From assembly GCA_943787425.1 (NCBI GenBank), contig CALSMJ010000006.1, positions 1-64,000 of the forward strand: a stretch of 64,000 bases of DNA, in the 5' to 3' direction. A program made the translations under genes and the position numbers. Positions 15,247 to 23,886 of the stretch are shown here, one piece after another (positions within the stretch are counted from its first letter, which is position 1; each line of letters starts with the position of its first letter). Origin of the DNA: an uncultured Pseudomonadales bacterium. Its GTDB lineage: Bacteria > Pseudomonadota > Gammaproteobacteria > Pseudomonadales > Azotimanducaceae. The notes beneath the pieces were generated by a model. That model was not told the origin of the DNA. It did not search any database and saw only the letters and a program-made list of their open reading frames with translations.

Positions 15247-17327
15247 TTCAGCGCTTGATTTTAAGGGGGCTTGTCCTTGCGGGGCTGCTTGGGACGATGC
15301 CTTGGGTGCAGGCCGCAGAGTCTGTTTGGGTCTCATCCGGTATGGCTCAGGCCAGGATCCTGACGCCAGCCAATGGTATCGTCTCTGGTGAAGACCTTGA
15401 GGTTGGGGTCGAGCTTGATTTACCGAAAGGTTGGCATACCTATTGGCGCAACCCCGGTGATTCCGGAGAACCTGTTTCGTTAACGTGGTCGGGTCAAGGG
15501 CTTAAAAACACGTCAAAGATTCGATGGCCTATTCCAGAGCGTATTCCTTACGGCCCCTTAGTGAACTTAGGTTATAAAGAATCGGTGTTGTTGACCCAGC
15601 GTCTAGCCTTCGAAAACCTTACAGGCGTTGATGCGATCGAACTGACAGTATCGGGGCGCTGGCTCGTGTGCGAAGCGGTTTGTATACCCGAAACCAAAGT
15701 CATGACCTTGACGCTACCGGTTGTCGAGCAGGCCGCCCTGAATCCCGAACTGAAGATTCGGTTTGATCAACTGCCGTTGCCCCAGCGCGCCGCAGGGATC
15801 AGTGAGACCCGTTGGCTGAGTCAAACCGATCTTGAGATTCGATTGAATTTCCCGGGTATCGATTTGAGCCGTCTCGAGGGTCTTTATTTCTTGCCATTTG
15901 AAGCCGATGTGCTGGATCTGACCGTTGCGCCGACGGCGGTGGTTGAGGCAGATCAGATTGTGCTCAATGTCGGCTTTGAGGATGCAAGTCGTGCGCGCTA
16001 TGACGGCTTGCTTTGGTTTCAAGAATGGGTCAATGGCGAGCAGGTCACGGCGGCCTTTATGATTGAGGTGCCTGCACCAAATGACAGTAGTGGCGGTCTG
16101 GCTTTGCTCCAAGCCATCTTAATGGCGTTGCTTGGCGGGATGATCTTGAATCTCATGCCGTGTGTCTTTCCGGTTCTTTCGATCAAAGTGTTGGGCCTCA
16201 TGGCGGAGGCCGGAGCCAGTCAGCAAGTGCAACGTCAGCAGGGCTGGTGGTATACCTGCGGGGTTATTTTAAGCTTTGTGTTGATTGCGGTGGTGTTAAT
16301 GGTGCTGCGCGCCGTTGGCGAGCAGATCGGTTGGGGCTTTCAATTACAGTCCCCGATCGTGGTTGCCTTGCTCGCCATCTTGTTTTTACTGCTGGGTTTG
16401 AACTTGTCAGGATTTTATACGATCGGCAGCGGCATCAGTGTGAATGCAGGCCCGACAAAGGGCCGGCTCGGGGCGCTTTCTAGCGGCGTTTTGGCGGTGC
16501 TGATTGCAGCACCTTGCACAGCCCCCTTTATGGGCGCAGCGTTAGGGTATGCGTTAATCCAGCCGCCGCTGATTGGGCTGCTTGTGTTTACAAGTCTTGG
16601 CTTTGGTATGGCGCTGCCGATGTTGCTCTTGTCCTATTCGCCGGGCCTGCTTGCGGTCTTACCGAGGCCCGGTGCTTGGATGAACCGGTTTAAGGAAGGC
16701 GCGGCGTTCTTAATGTATGCAACCATGATCTGGCTGCTCTGGATCCTCATTCAGCAGGCCGGCGAGTTTGGCTTTGTCCTGACAGCCTTGGCGGCGTTAC
16801 TGGTGGTGTTTGCCGTTTGGTTGTGGCAAGCGTTTAAACCGACGGGGCTGCAACGCCTATTGCTGCTGTTGAGCATACTTGGAGCAGGTTGGACGATTAG
16901 TCAAATTGGGGTTTTGATACCGACCGAGCTTCGCTCAGAACCGGCAGGGCAAGGCGCCGATGGGATTGAAAGTGCACCCTATACCGAGGCGTTGTTGCAA
17001 GCCGCGATCGCTGAGGGTCCTGTGTTCGTGAACTTCACAGCAGATTGGTGCATCACCTGCAAGGTTAATGAGGTGGTCGCCATTGACACTGAAGAGACCA
17101 CCGGCTTGTTTACGGAACTGGGCGTGCGTTATTTGAAGGCGGATTGGACCCTCGAGGATCCAAGGATTACAGCGGCGCTGGCCCGTTTTGGGCGAGTTGG
17201 GGTGCCGTTATACTTGGTGTATCAAAAGGGTTCTGAGACCCCGTTGATCTTGCCGCAGATATTGACTGGCGAGATGATTCGGCAGGCGCTCCAGACGAGT
17301 TCGCCGGCCGAAATCAATGGCGTCTAA
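15171..17327 (+). CDS. DsbD/ScsB-type thiol:disulfide interchange protein
   Basis: Up to 718 residues. A signal peptide (LILRGLVLAGLLGTMPWVQA) leads to a periplasmic alpha-type domain with a Cys pair, LVCEAVCIPE. A membrane domain of about eight segments (about 300-590) has the two electron-relay cysteines NLMPCVFPVLSIK and APCTAPFMGAALG. The C-terminal thioredoxin domain has ADWCITCKVNE. It would carry electrons from cytosolic thioredoxin to periplasmic partners, nearer ScsB/DipZ in layout than enterobacterial DsbD. The ATG at 15171 overlaps the carboxyltransferase by 76 bases. A TTG at 15243 overlapping that gene's stop (TTGA) would give a more normal signal peptide and is a serious alternative. 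Confidence 0.88.
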   Translation: MPMDTMDRAGFSGAQRPGDLGLPALIQRLILRGLVLAGLLGTMPWVQAAESVWVSSGMAQARILTPANGIVSGEDLEVGVELDLPKGWHTYWRNPGDSGEPVSLTWSGQGLKNTSKIRWPIPERIPYGPLVNLGYKESVLLTQRLAFENLTGVDAIELTVSGRWLVCEAVCIPETKVMTLTLPVVEQAALNPELKIRFDQLPLPQRAAGISETRWLSQTDLEIRLNFPGIDLSRLEGLYFLPFEADVLDLTVAPTAVVEADQIVLNVGFEDASRARYDGLLWFQEWVNGEQVTAAFMIEVPAPNDSSGGLALLQAILMALLGGMILNLMPCVFPVLSIKVLGLMAEAGASQQVQRQQGWWYTCGVILSFVLIAVVLMVLRAVGEQIGWGFQLQSPIVVALLAILFLLLGLNLSGFYTIGSGISVNAGPTKGRLGALSSGVLAVLIAAPCTAPFMGAALGYALIQPPLIGLLVFTSLGFGMALPMLLLSYSPGLLAVLPRPGAWMNRFKEGAAFLMYATMIWLLWILIQQAGEFGFVLTALAALLVVFAVWLWQAFKPTGLQRLLLLLSILGAGWTISQIGVLIPTELRSEPAGQGADGIESAPYTEALLQAAIAEGPVFVNFTADWCITCKVNEVVAIDTEETTGLFTELGVRYLKADWTLEDPRITAALARFGRVGVPLYLVYQKGSETPLILPQILTGEMIRQALQTSSPAEINGV

Positions 17328-17334
17328 ACCGCTT

Positions 17335-17757
17335 TCAGGCATCAACCCGGGCAGAAGCCTGGCCCTTTATGACCTCAACGCCTTCGCTGTCTTGGGTTGA
17401 AACCGAAAGGTCTATGAAGTGTTCACCATTTTCCTCGCGGATTGCGTCGATTGTGGCTGATGCGGTAAGGGTGGCGCCTGGAAAGACCTGCGCGGTAAAG
17501 CGTACGCCGAAAGCCGTGAGGCGGCCGTCTCCCACATAGTTCGTTAGCATGCGACCGGTCATGCCCATCGACAACATGCCGTGGGCAAAAACAGATGGGT
17601 AGCCAGCAACCTGAGTTGTGAAAATTTCGTCCGAGTGCAGCGGATTGTAATCGCCGGAGGTGCCGGCATACTGCACGATTTGGGTTCGAGAAAGATTGTT
17701 GCAGACTTCTTCGCTATAGACGTCGCCCACTTTGAGATCACTAAGTTTTAAAGGCAT
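17335..17757 (-). CDS. MaoC-like hydratase/dehydratase
   Basis: A 140-residue single hot-dog domain protein. The hydratase-2 motif is recognisable as AGTSGDYNPLHSDEIF, with Asp and His as likely catalytic residues, followed by FAHGMLSMGMTGRML. It would hydrate an enoyl-CoA to the (R)-3-hydroxyacyl-CoA or act in the reverse direction. It lies 20 bases downstream of a second MaoC-type gene, a common arrangement in which the two halves form one heteromeric hydratase. It converges on the DsbD-type gene with only seven bases between the stops. Confidence 0.9.
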   Translation of the reverse strand: MPLKLSDLKVGDVYSEEVCNNLSRTQIVQYAGTSGDYNPLHSDEIFTTQVAGYPSVFAHGMLSMGMTGRMLTNYVGDGRLTAFGVRFTAQVFPGATLTASATIDAIREENGEHFIDLSVSTQDSEGVEVIKGQASARVDA

Positions 17758-17777
17758 GGAAAAGGCTCCTTAAGCAA

Positions 17778-18275
17778 TTATGAGGTTGCGGGTCGCTCGG
17801 TGCGGACACCGACACTGGTTGCGGTGACGACCAGTTCGCCTTCGAGGTCGCGATACTCGGTGACCGATTCACTAAACATGAGTTTGCCGCCACGGCGACC
17901 TTCTTTTTCCCAGCTTTTTCCGGGTTTAACCGTTGCGGTGAGGGTGTCGCCTGCAACCAATGGCTTGTGATAAACGTAGTGCTGTTCAGCGTGTAAACCA
18001 CCGCCACTGCCGCCGCCGCTGCTGCCCCCTTCTTTTGGGGTGATGCCGGTCGGGCCTTTTGCTGAGCCGAACCATTCCTGACCGATTTTAGGTCGAAGAA
18101 AGTAGTCTGGATCAAATTGTGCGCTGGCTTGAACAAAGGTGGGTGGCGCGACAACGCCGCCAGGCTCTGTGGTCTTGGCATAGTCCTCGTCATAATAAAT
18201 CGGATTGGCGTCGCCAATCGAGCGTGCGAACATCATGATGTGTCCGGCTTCTATGGGGAATTTATCTACGGCCAT
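17778..18275 (-). CDS. FAS1-like/MaoC N-terminal dehydratase domain protein
   Basis: A 165-residue hot-dog protein of the MaoC_dehydrat_N type. GHIMMFARSIGDANPIYYDEDYA is the substrate-side signature, followed by VVAPPTFVQASAQFDPDY. It has a distinctive glycine-rich insert of about ten residues, then LHAEQHYVYHKPLVAGDTLTATV. It probably pairs with the downstream MaoC protein to form a heteromeric enoyl-CoA hydratase. The ATG at 18275 is chosen for its GGGAGG ribosome site and the match to the family N-terminus; the frame extends further upstream without support. Confidence 0.85.
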   Translation of the reverse strand: MAVDKFPIEAGHIMMFARSIGDANPIYYDEDYAKTTEPGGVVAPPTFVQASAQFDPDYFLRPKIGQEWFGSAKGPTGITPKEGGSSGGGSGGGLHAEQHYVYHKPLVAGDTLTATVKPGKSWEKEGRRGGKLMFSESVTEYRDLEGELVVTATSVGVRTERPATS

Positions 18276-18711
18276 GAAAGCCTCCCGTTGTGATGATGAG
18301 TGAGTGGGTTCGTGCAAAACAAGGTACAGGCCCGAATTGGCAAGAGTCAAGCACAGAATATCGAAAACAGTCTTGCCCACCCAAAGCTTGGGCGCTATGA
18401 TGCTCGATCGCGCGGGCTGCAAATATCCGGGTGTGCCCGGTCAAAACTGGGTGTGGTTGGGTTGCGGGTGTGGATGGGTTGAAAGCGCGGCACCAAGCAG
18501 GTTGGCAGCGTCATGGCGGCATGACTGGTGGTGCAGCGCAAGGCCTCTAGTGCAGCGCAAGGTATCGTACCGGCAAGGCATCATGAGCTTTGAACGCCTT
18601 GCGAACGGTTATCTAGGGTAGGCTATCTGCTGGCAATGAAGCACCGTTTTTAGGAACGCGATAGCAGATTTGTATAGCAGATTTGAATAGAAAAAGGACT
18701 TCCGGCAACGC
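18276..18711. other. Gene-free interval upstream of the transposase, with small repeats
   Basis: A 436-base gap. GTGCAGCGCAAGG occurs twice (18531 and 18550). GCAAGGC (18573-18579) pairs perfectly with GCCTTGC (18596-18602), a 7-base stem with a 16-base loop. ATAGCAGATTTG is repeated directly at 18661 and 18674. These may be remnants of the palindromic elements that REP-associated transposases recognise, but no typical REP head sequence is clear. Confidence 0.5.
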
Positions 18712-19566
18712 ATGTCTCGACCACCCCGAATAGAGTACCCAGGCGCTTGCTACTACCTCACTGGTAGGGCGCTTCAAGGTCGTAAGGCCTTTGAAGATGA
18801 TCTGGATTATCGGGCGTTTGAACAGGTGCTGAGCAGTGTCGTTCACCGATTCAATTGGTTACTCCAAAGTTATGTTCTGATGCCAGATCATTACCATTTG
18901 GTGGTGGAGGTGCCCGAAGCCAACCTATCTAAGGGGATGCGTCAGCTTAACGGCGTTTATACCCAGCACGCTAACCGGCGGCACAATTCCGAAGGACCTT
19001 TATTCCATGGCCGGTTCAAAAGCATTTTGTTCGAGAAAGAAAGCTGCTTGCTGCCGATTTGCCGGCACGCCGCACTGAATCCGAATCGTTTGGGGCTAGC
19101 GAAAGAGCCGAGTGCCTATGAGCAGAGCAGTTATGGGGCTTTGATCGGTCAAAAACCCATGCCGGATATGTTGCATCCCGATGATCTCTATCAGCAACTT
19201 TCAAAAAAGCCGAAGCTTGCTCAAGCCGCACTGCGAGCCTTCGTAGAGACGGATCAGGTCTTTGAATCACCCCTCAACGATCGTGCGCATCAAGTGCTTT
19301 TGGGTACCGACGCCTTCGTTGATCGAATGCAGAGCCTGTTGCTCAATTCCGCCAAGGCCAAGCAGGCGCCGAAATTGGCGGGTCGCCGAAAGTCGTTGCG
19401 GGTTTTGTTTCGGGGCATGCACCAGATGAGTCGTACCGAGCGCAACCACCGAATTACGCTCGCGCACCTAGAATACAACTATACGTTAGCCGAAATAGGA
19501 CAACATTTAGGCCTGCATTACACAACGGTTAGTAAGGTGGTTAACGCCAGCGAAAAAGCACTATAG
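18712..19566 (+). CDS. REP-associated tyrosine transposase (RAYT/Y1_Tnp family)
   Basis: A 284-residue protein of the HUH single-strand transposase superfamily. The N-terminus PPRIEYPGACYYLTGRA and the metal-binding HUH motif MPDHYHLVVEVPE are typical, as is GPLFHGRFKSILFEKES. In relatives the catalytic tyrosine sits in a segment like RYIHLNPVRAG; here it reads RHAALNPNRLG, so a histidine is at that place. A C-terminal extension (about 235-284) ends in a helix-turn-helix, TLAEIGQHLGLHYTTVSKVV, as in some RAYT subgroups. RAYTs are single-copy domestic enzymes linked to REP palindromes. The ribosome site is weak (AAGGA 15 bases upstream). Confidence 0.88.
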   Translation: MSRPPRIEYPGACYYLTGRALQGRKAFEDDLDYRAFEQVLSSVVHRFNWLLQSYVLMPDHYHLVVEVPEANLSKGMRQLNGVYTQHANRRHNSEGPLFHGRFKSILFEKESCLLPICRHAALNPNRLGLAKEPSAYEQSSYGALIGQKPMPDMLHPDDLYQQLSKKPKLAQAALRAFVETDQVFESPLNDRAHQVLLGTDAFVDRMQSLLLNSAKAKQAPKLAGRRKSLRVLFRGMHQMSRTERNHRITLAHLEYNYTLAEIGQHLGLHYTTVSKVVNASEKAL

Positions 19567-19770
19567 CGTCTGCATTCGGCAGGGTCCTTTTGGTGCGAGA
19601 TAAGAATCAAAACCCCAGCGTTGTAGTTCAATACGATACTCGATATGATCCAGCGAGTCTGGCGGTGTTGGTTGGGTAACAGGGGGTGAGATCCTCCCGA
19701 TGGCCAGCAGTCGTATTTAAAAAGACCGAGTGAGGACACTCTTAACATCAGAGAAAACAAGGAGACCCGT

Positions 19771-20172
19771 GTGCGCAGACGTAGAGCGATCATCGGCGAA
19801 GAAACCGAAGAGATAGATTTAACCCCGATGCTTGACGTCGTGTTCATTATGTTGATCTTTTTTATTGTGACGGCAACGTTCGTAAAAGAAATCGGTCTCG
19901 ATGTGAACAGTCCTGATAAAAATCAAAACGTAAAAGATGCAGATAAACAAAGCATCGTGGTGCAAATCACCAACCGTGACCGAATTCGCATCCGAGGTCG
20001 TGACATCGATTTCCGCGCCGTTCGCGCCAACATAGAGCGCTTACATGCAGAAAACCCGGATGCGCCGGTGGTTGTCCAGCCTCATCCTGATAGCACGACG
20101 GAAACCATGATCCACGTCATGGATTCGGCCCGTCAGGCGGGGGTCTTTGCGGTTTCAATCGCTGCAACCTAG
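19771..20172 (+). CDS. ExbD/TolR-family biopolymer transport protein
   Basis: A 133-residue protein. A short basic N-terminus is followed by one membrane segment carrying the essential aspartate, DLTPMLDVVFIMLIFFIVTATF, and then the periplasmic domain. ExbD/TolR works with an ExbB/TolQ proton channel to energise TonB or Tol systems. No exbB, tonB or tol gene is nearby, so it is an orphan here and may join a complex encoded elsewhere. It starts with GTG, preceded by AGGAGA at about 19760. A terminator follows at 20200. The 204 bases upstream show no clear promoter. Confidence 0.9.
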   Translation: MRRRRAIIGEETEEIDLTPMLDVVFIMLIFFIVTATFVKEIGLDVNSPDKNQNVKDADKQSIVVQITNRDRIRIRGRDIDFRAVRANIERLHAENPDAPVVVQPHPDSTTETMIHVMDSARQAGVFAVSIAAT

Positions 20173-20199
20173 ACGTATGACCGAAACATTGGTCTGAAT

Positions 20200-20230
20200 G
20201 AGCCGCGTTAATCGCGGCTCGTTTGTTTTG
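20200..20230 (+). terminator. Rho-independent terminator after exbD
   Basis: GAGCCGCG pairs with CGCGGCTC around a TTAAT loop and is followed by GTTTGTTTTG. It separates the orphan exbD gene from the histidine phosphatase gene. Confidence 0.85.
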
Positions 20231-20263
20231 CTCCCAAACAATCTTTTAGTTCGAGTAGTTTTT

Positions 20264-20854
20264 ATGGAATTAATCTTGATTCGGCACGGTCTGCCAGAAA
20301 AAGTCATTCGCTCTGATGGGGGCGCAGCTGATCCTAATTTATCGGAGCAGGGGCATCGTCAGGCGGCTCAGGTGGCTGAGTATCTAAAAGACGAGCCAAT
20401 ACATCGGCTTTACTCCAGTCCGATGCGGCGCGCGGTGCAAACCGCGGAGCCGATTTCGAAGATGCTTGATTTGTCGATCGAGCAGCGCGATGGCGTTGCC
20501 GAATACGATCAAGATGCAAACGAATATATTCCCGTGGAGCAGCTTAAAAAAGAAAATTATGAGGCTTGGTTGCGCTTGATGCAGGGCGATATGGTCGGCG
20601 TTGACTTTGAGGCCTTTACCGTACGGGTCGTTGAAACCCTGGAAACGATTGTCCAGGAAAATCGCGGTCAAACTGTGGCGGTGACCTGTCATGGAGGCGT
20701 GGTCAATATTTGGGCGGCGCATGTACTCGGCATGCCCCTCAAAATGTTTTTTAATCCTTACTACACCAGCGTCAGTCGATTTCGGGCAGCCAGTACCGGT
20801 GAGAAATCGATCATCACCTTGAATGAGCGGTTTCATGTGCGCGATGAACTGTAG
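20264..20854 (+). CDS. Histidine phosphatase family protein
   Basis: A 196-residue phosphoglycerate-mutase-like phosphatase. LILIRHGLPEK has the RHG phospho-acceptor histidine, RLYSSPMRRAVQTAEPI the second arginine, GVAEYDQD the acid region, and VTCHGGVVNIWA the second catalytic histidine. The substrate is unknown. The ATG at 20264 puts the RHG motif at the usual distance from the start. The longer frame would run through the exbD terminator, so it is rejected. No strong ribosome site is seen. Confidence 0.9.
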   Translation: MELILIRHGLPEKVIRSDGGAADPNLSEQGHRQAAQVAEYLKDEPIHRLYSSPMRRAVQTAEPISKMLDLSIEQRDGVAEYDQDANEYIPVEQLKKENYEAWLRLMQGDMVGVDFEAFTVRVVETLETIVQENRGQTVAVTCHGGVVNIWAAHVLGMPLKMFFNPYYTSVSRFRAASTGEKSIITLNERFHVRDEL

Positions 20855-21490
20855 GTCGCGTTGATTTACGATGATCGCGGTATCGGATGGGGCTGCAGGC
20901 AATGGTGCGGTATCCGAGGGTGAGCTGATCCGTCAACGCGTTGCAAAAACTCGGCCTCGCATAAAATGATCCCGGCAATTGATGACGCATCACCCGGTAT
21001 GGTTGTGAGGGCTGCGCCAAAACCTAACTTTGATTCTGAACCAATGGGTTCGCTAAGCGATGTGCGGCTCAGTCGAGTCTGTCCATCTGGCGGCGCCGGC
21101 AGACATCGGTTGTCCGCAGTGTAAAACTCGCGCATTGCTCCGCTAAAGGCTTGTTTGGCACTGATCACGCGACGCAAAGCGACAATGCAGGCGCTGGCAT
21201 TGCTCGATGCCGGAACCCTAAGCGCGGGTTTTGTGCGTGGTCGCGCGAACTGAAGAGAATCTAACGAACGAGCTGAAATCAAGCGGTGTCGATGCTGCGT
21301 GCCGCAGTAAAATAGGCGCGATCAAACATCAAGCGGGTTTAAAAACCAGTGGATCAATTGGTTTTGAACAAACAAGATGGATTGCTTTGAATGTGCGCCT
21401 TACCAAATCTTAAGATTGACCGTGCACCGAAAGGTTGGATGGTTTTGACTGTGGTATAAAGGGCGAGTTCGGGAGAAACTGGAATCGGAA
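20855..21490. other. Long gene-poor interval before the TRAP operon
   Basis: A 636-base gap. The best open frame is on the minus strand, 20866-21282 (138 codons; segment GAMREFYTADNRCLPAPPDG). I do not recognise the product, there is no clear ribosome site, and it may be a chance ORF or a decayed gene. The last 80 bases contain the likely TRAP operon promoter (extended -10 at 21452). Confidence 0.4.
21452..21460 (+). promoter_or_regulatory. Candidate extended -10 promoter of the TRAP operon
   Basis: TGGTATAAA fits the extended -10 pattern TGnTATAAT and lies about 30 bases before the first gene. The -35 match (TTGGAT at 21435) is at a short 14-base spacing, so the extended -10 would have to carry recognition. 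Confidence 0.4.
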
Positions 21491-22366
21491 ATGAGCATGA
21501 ATCAACGGTACGGGATTTTAAGACTAATGCGCTTGGTTTGCGTGCTGGGTGTTTTGCTGGGTGCGACGGGTTGCGCCAGCATCGTGTCCAATGCCACAAG
21601 CCAGTTCGCGGACAACTTGTCCTCGGCGATTCTGGGTTCCAACGACGTCGATACGGTCCGTGAAGCCATTCCGGCTTATCTGGTTTTGATTGACAGCTTG
21701 GTGATGGGTGATTCACCAGCGCCCGACTTGTTATTGGCCGCTGCGCAGTTGAACGGCGCCTTTACCAATTTAGTTGAGCCGGAACGGGCGGGAAAACTAT
21801 CGCTCAAAGCGCTCGACTACGCGGCCCGTGGGGCTTGCCTTAAAAGTGTCACGTTATGTGATTTGCCTCAGCTGAGTTTCGACGTGTTTTCCGAGCGCGT
21901 TGCGTCGATTTCCCTCAAAGAGGTTGATCCGGCCTATCAATTGGCAGTGGCTTGGACCGGCTGGATTCAAGCCAATAGCGACGACTGGGCAGCGGTGGGT
22001 CAGCTGGCCCGTGTGAAAGCACTGATGACTCGCGTACTGGTCCTTGCAGATGGGTTCGATGAGGGCGGCGCGCACTTATATATGGGCGGACTCGAGACGG
22101 TGTTGCCCGCCAGCATGGGCGGCAACCCAGAAAAAGGCAAAGCGCATTTTGAACGGGCCATTGAATATTCTGGTGGCCGCTTCCTGATGGCGAAAGTGGT
22201 TTATGCCGAGCAATACGCTAAACTTGTTTTCGACCAGACATTGCATGATGCCTTATTAAACAGTGTTCTGGCTGCTGATCCGGTCGCGCCGAATCTAACC
22301 CTGATTAACACATTGGCTCAGGAACGAGCCAAACAGCTGATGATGGAGTCCAATGATTATTTCTAA
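21491..22366 (+). CDS. TatT-family TRAP-associated lipoprotein
   Basis: A 291-residue lipoprotein. The signal sequence ends in a lipobox, LLGATGC, with Cys at about residue 28. The rest is helical and fits the TatT (TRAP-associated TPR) family: LSLKALDYAARGACL and PEKGKAHFERAIEYSGGRF resemble its TPR-like helices. TatT proteins are thought to form trimers that assist a DctP-type binding protein in handling hydrophobic or lipid-like ligands. It is the first gene of a TatT-DctP-DctQ-DctM operon and overlaps dctP by 14 bases. Confidence 0.85.
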   Translation: MSMNQRYGILRLMRLVCVLGVLLGATGCASIVSNATSQFADNLSSAILGSNDVDTVREAIPAYLVLIDSLVMGDSPAPDLLLAAAQLNGAFTNLVEPERAGKLSLKALDYAARGACLKSVTLCDLPQLSFDVFSERVASISLKEVDPAYQLAVAWTGWIQANSDDWAAVGQLARVKALMTRVLVLADGFDEGGAHLYMGGLETVLPASMGGNPEKGKAHFERAIEYSGGRFLMAKVVYAEQYAKLVFDQTLHDALLNSVLAADPVAPNLTLINTLAQERAKQLMMESNDYF

Positions 22367-23387
22367 ACACCTAAAAGCCCGAATCAATCTTCTGACGCGC
22401 GGGCTTGTCTTGTGTCTTGCCCTAGTCGGCGCGGCCTCGAGCAGCACTGCGCAAACCTTGAAGATGGCAACGGTTGCCCCGGACGGGCTCGCCTGGATCA
22501 AGCAGTTGCGCGCAGCAATGAAAGCGATTGATCAAGAAACTGAAGGCAGGGTTAAGTTCAAGCTCTATCCAGGCGGCGTACAAGGGGATGACGCGACGGT
22601 GCTGAGAAAAATGCGTATTGGTCAACTGCAAGGCGGCGCTTTGGCGGCTGGCGCGCTCATTCGGTTTTACACCGATCTGCAGATCTACAACATGCCGCTT
22701 CAGTTTAAAAACTCAAATGAAGTTCAGCATGTGCGAGCCGAAATGGATGATGGGATTATCGATGGGATCAAGCAGGGCGGTGTTCATGTGTTTCCCCTTG
22801 TTGAGACCGGCTTTGCATATTTGTTGTCAAAAAAACCGGTATCCAAACCTGAAGATATGACCAATTTAAAAGTCTGGGTCCCGGATGGCGACCCGCTGGG
22901 CGAACAACTGGTAAAACTTTTTAAAGTGAGCCCCGTGCCGTTGAATATCACCGATGTTTTGGCGGCGCTGCAGACGGGTTTGGTGGATGCGGTTGCGGTG
23001 CCACCGCTGGTTGCCATTGCGCTGCAGTGGCACAACCATGTTGATTACATGATGGATCTGCCGCTGATGTATATCTACTCCGTTTTGGCGCTGGATGGCC
23101 GGGCTATGAAGAAAGTGAGCCCCGCCGATCAAGCGGTCATTGCGAGCCATTTAGATCCGCTGATGAAAGAAATCGATGCTCTGAATCGGCAGGATAACGT
23201 CAAAGCGCTCGAGGCCATTCTGGCCCAAGGCGTGACCTCGGTACAACCCAGCACAGCAGATTTGGCGGCTTGGAATGTGGTCGCAGTGGATGCTCTGGCT
23301 GCGATGGTTGCCGCTGGGGAAGTGTCTCAACCCGTTTTGGATCAGTTCCAAGCATCCCTTAAAGCCTTCCGGGCTCAGTCTCAGTAG
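22353..23387 (+). CDS. TRAP transporter substrate-binding protein (DctP family)
   Basis: A 344-residue periplasmic protein. A signal peptide (LVLCLALVGAASSSTAQ) is followed by TLKMATVAPDGLAWIKQLRAAMKAI, the usual N-terminal strand-helix of DctP. KFKLYPGGVQGDDATVLRKMRIGQL and LKVWVPDGDPLGEQLVKLF are typical of the family, but the common ligand-contacting arginine is replaced by a VPDGDP loop. That suits a non-dicarboxylate ligand, consistent with the TatT partner. The ligand is not known. It overlaps the TatT gene and is followed one base later by dctQ. Confidence 0.9.
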   Translation: MIISKHLKARINLLTRGLVLCLALVGAASSSTAQTLKMATVAPDGLAWIKQLRAAMKAIDQETEGRVKFKLYPGGVQGDDATVLRKMRIGQLQGGALAAGALIRFYTDLQIYNMPLQFKNSNEVQHVRAEMDDGIIDGIKQGGVHVFPLVETGFAYLLSKKPVSKPEDMTNLKVWVPDGDPLGEQLVKLFKVSPVPLNITDVLAALQTGLVDAVAVPPLVAIALQWHNHVDYMMDLPLMYIYSVLALDGRAMKKVSPADQAVIASHLDPLMKEIDALNRQDNVKALEAILAQGVTSVQPSTADLAAWNVVAVDALAAMVAAGEVSQPVLDQFQASLKAFRAQSQ

Positions 23388-23388
23388 C

Positions 23389-23886
23389 ATGTCGGCAACT
23401 GATCAGGCTGGTATGACACGGTTTTTTAAAGGTTACGCCGCGCTTGAAGATGGCGTCTTGATGCTGATCTTTGCAAGCACCCTAGGCTTGGCTGTGATGC
23501 AAATTCTGCTTCGAAATTTTTTTGATATTGGTTTGATTTGGCTTGAAAGTTATCTGCGCATGCAGGTGCTTTGGCTTGCGATGTTGGGCGCTATGGTTGC
23601 AACCCGGGAGGGCGAGCATATTCGGATCGATCTGCTCGCACGGTTTATCCAAGGTAAGCTGATTCGCTATTTTGACGGCGCGGTGGCGGTATTTTCGGTT
23701 TTGGTTTGTGGCGCTGCGACCTATGCCTGCATCACTCTAGTGCAATTTGAGATGGAAGATAACTTGATGGCGTTCGGGCCCGTGCCCATCTGGATGTGCC
23801 AACTGATCCTACCGTTTGGCTTCGGCGTGATGACCCTAAGGTTTGCGGAAAGAGCCCGCCGGGTGATTTTCAAGGTCGCGCTTTAG
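23389..23886 (+). CDS. TRAP transporter small permease (DctQ family)
   Basis: A 165-residue inner-membrane protein with four hydrophobic segments. The signatures are LLRNFFDIGLIWLESYLRMQVLWLAM and ATREGEHIRIDLL, both diagnostic of DctQ. It forms the membrane complex with DctM. The ATG at 23389 follows the dctP stop directly; the longer frame begins inside dctP and is rejected. The stop overlaps the dctM start (TAGTG). Confidence 0.9.
   Translation: MSATDQAGMTRFFKGYAALEDGVLMLIFASTLGLAVMQILLRNFFDIGLIWLESYLRMQVLWLAMLGAMVATREGEHIRIDLLARFIQGKLIRYFDGAVAVFSVLVCGAATYACITLVQFEMEDNLMAFGPVPIWMCQLILPFGFGVMTLRFAERARRVIFKVAL

Noticed and set aside
17741..18217. Minus-strand ORF of 158 codons
   Set aside because: It overlaps the FAS1-like dehydratase gene in another frame and encodes low-complexity Ala/Lys/Pro sequence.
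21231..21413. Plus-strand 60-codon ORF before the TRAP operon
   Set aside because: No ribosome site, no recognisable domain, and its frame ends far from the TatT start.
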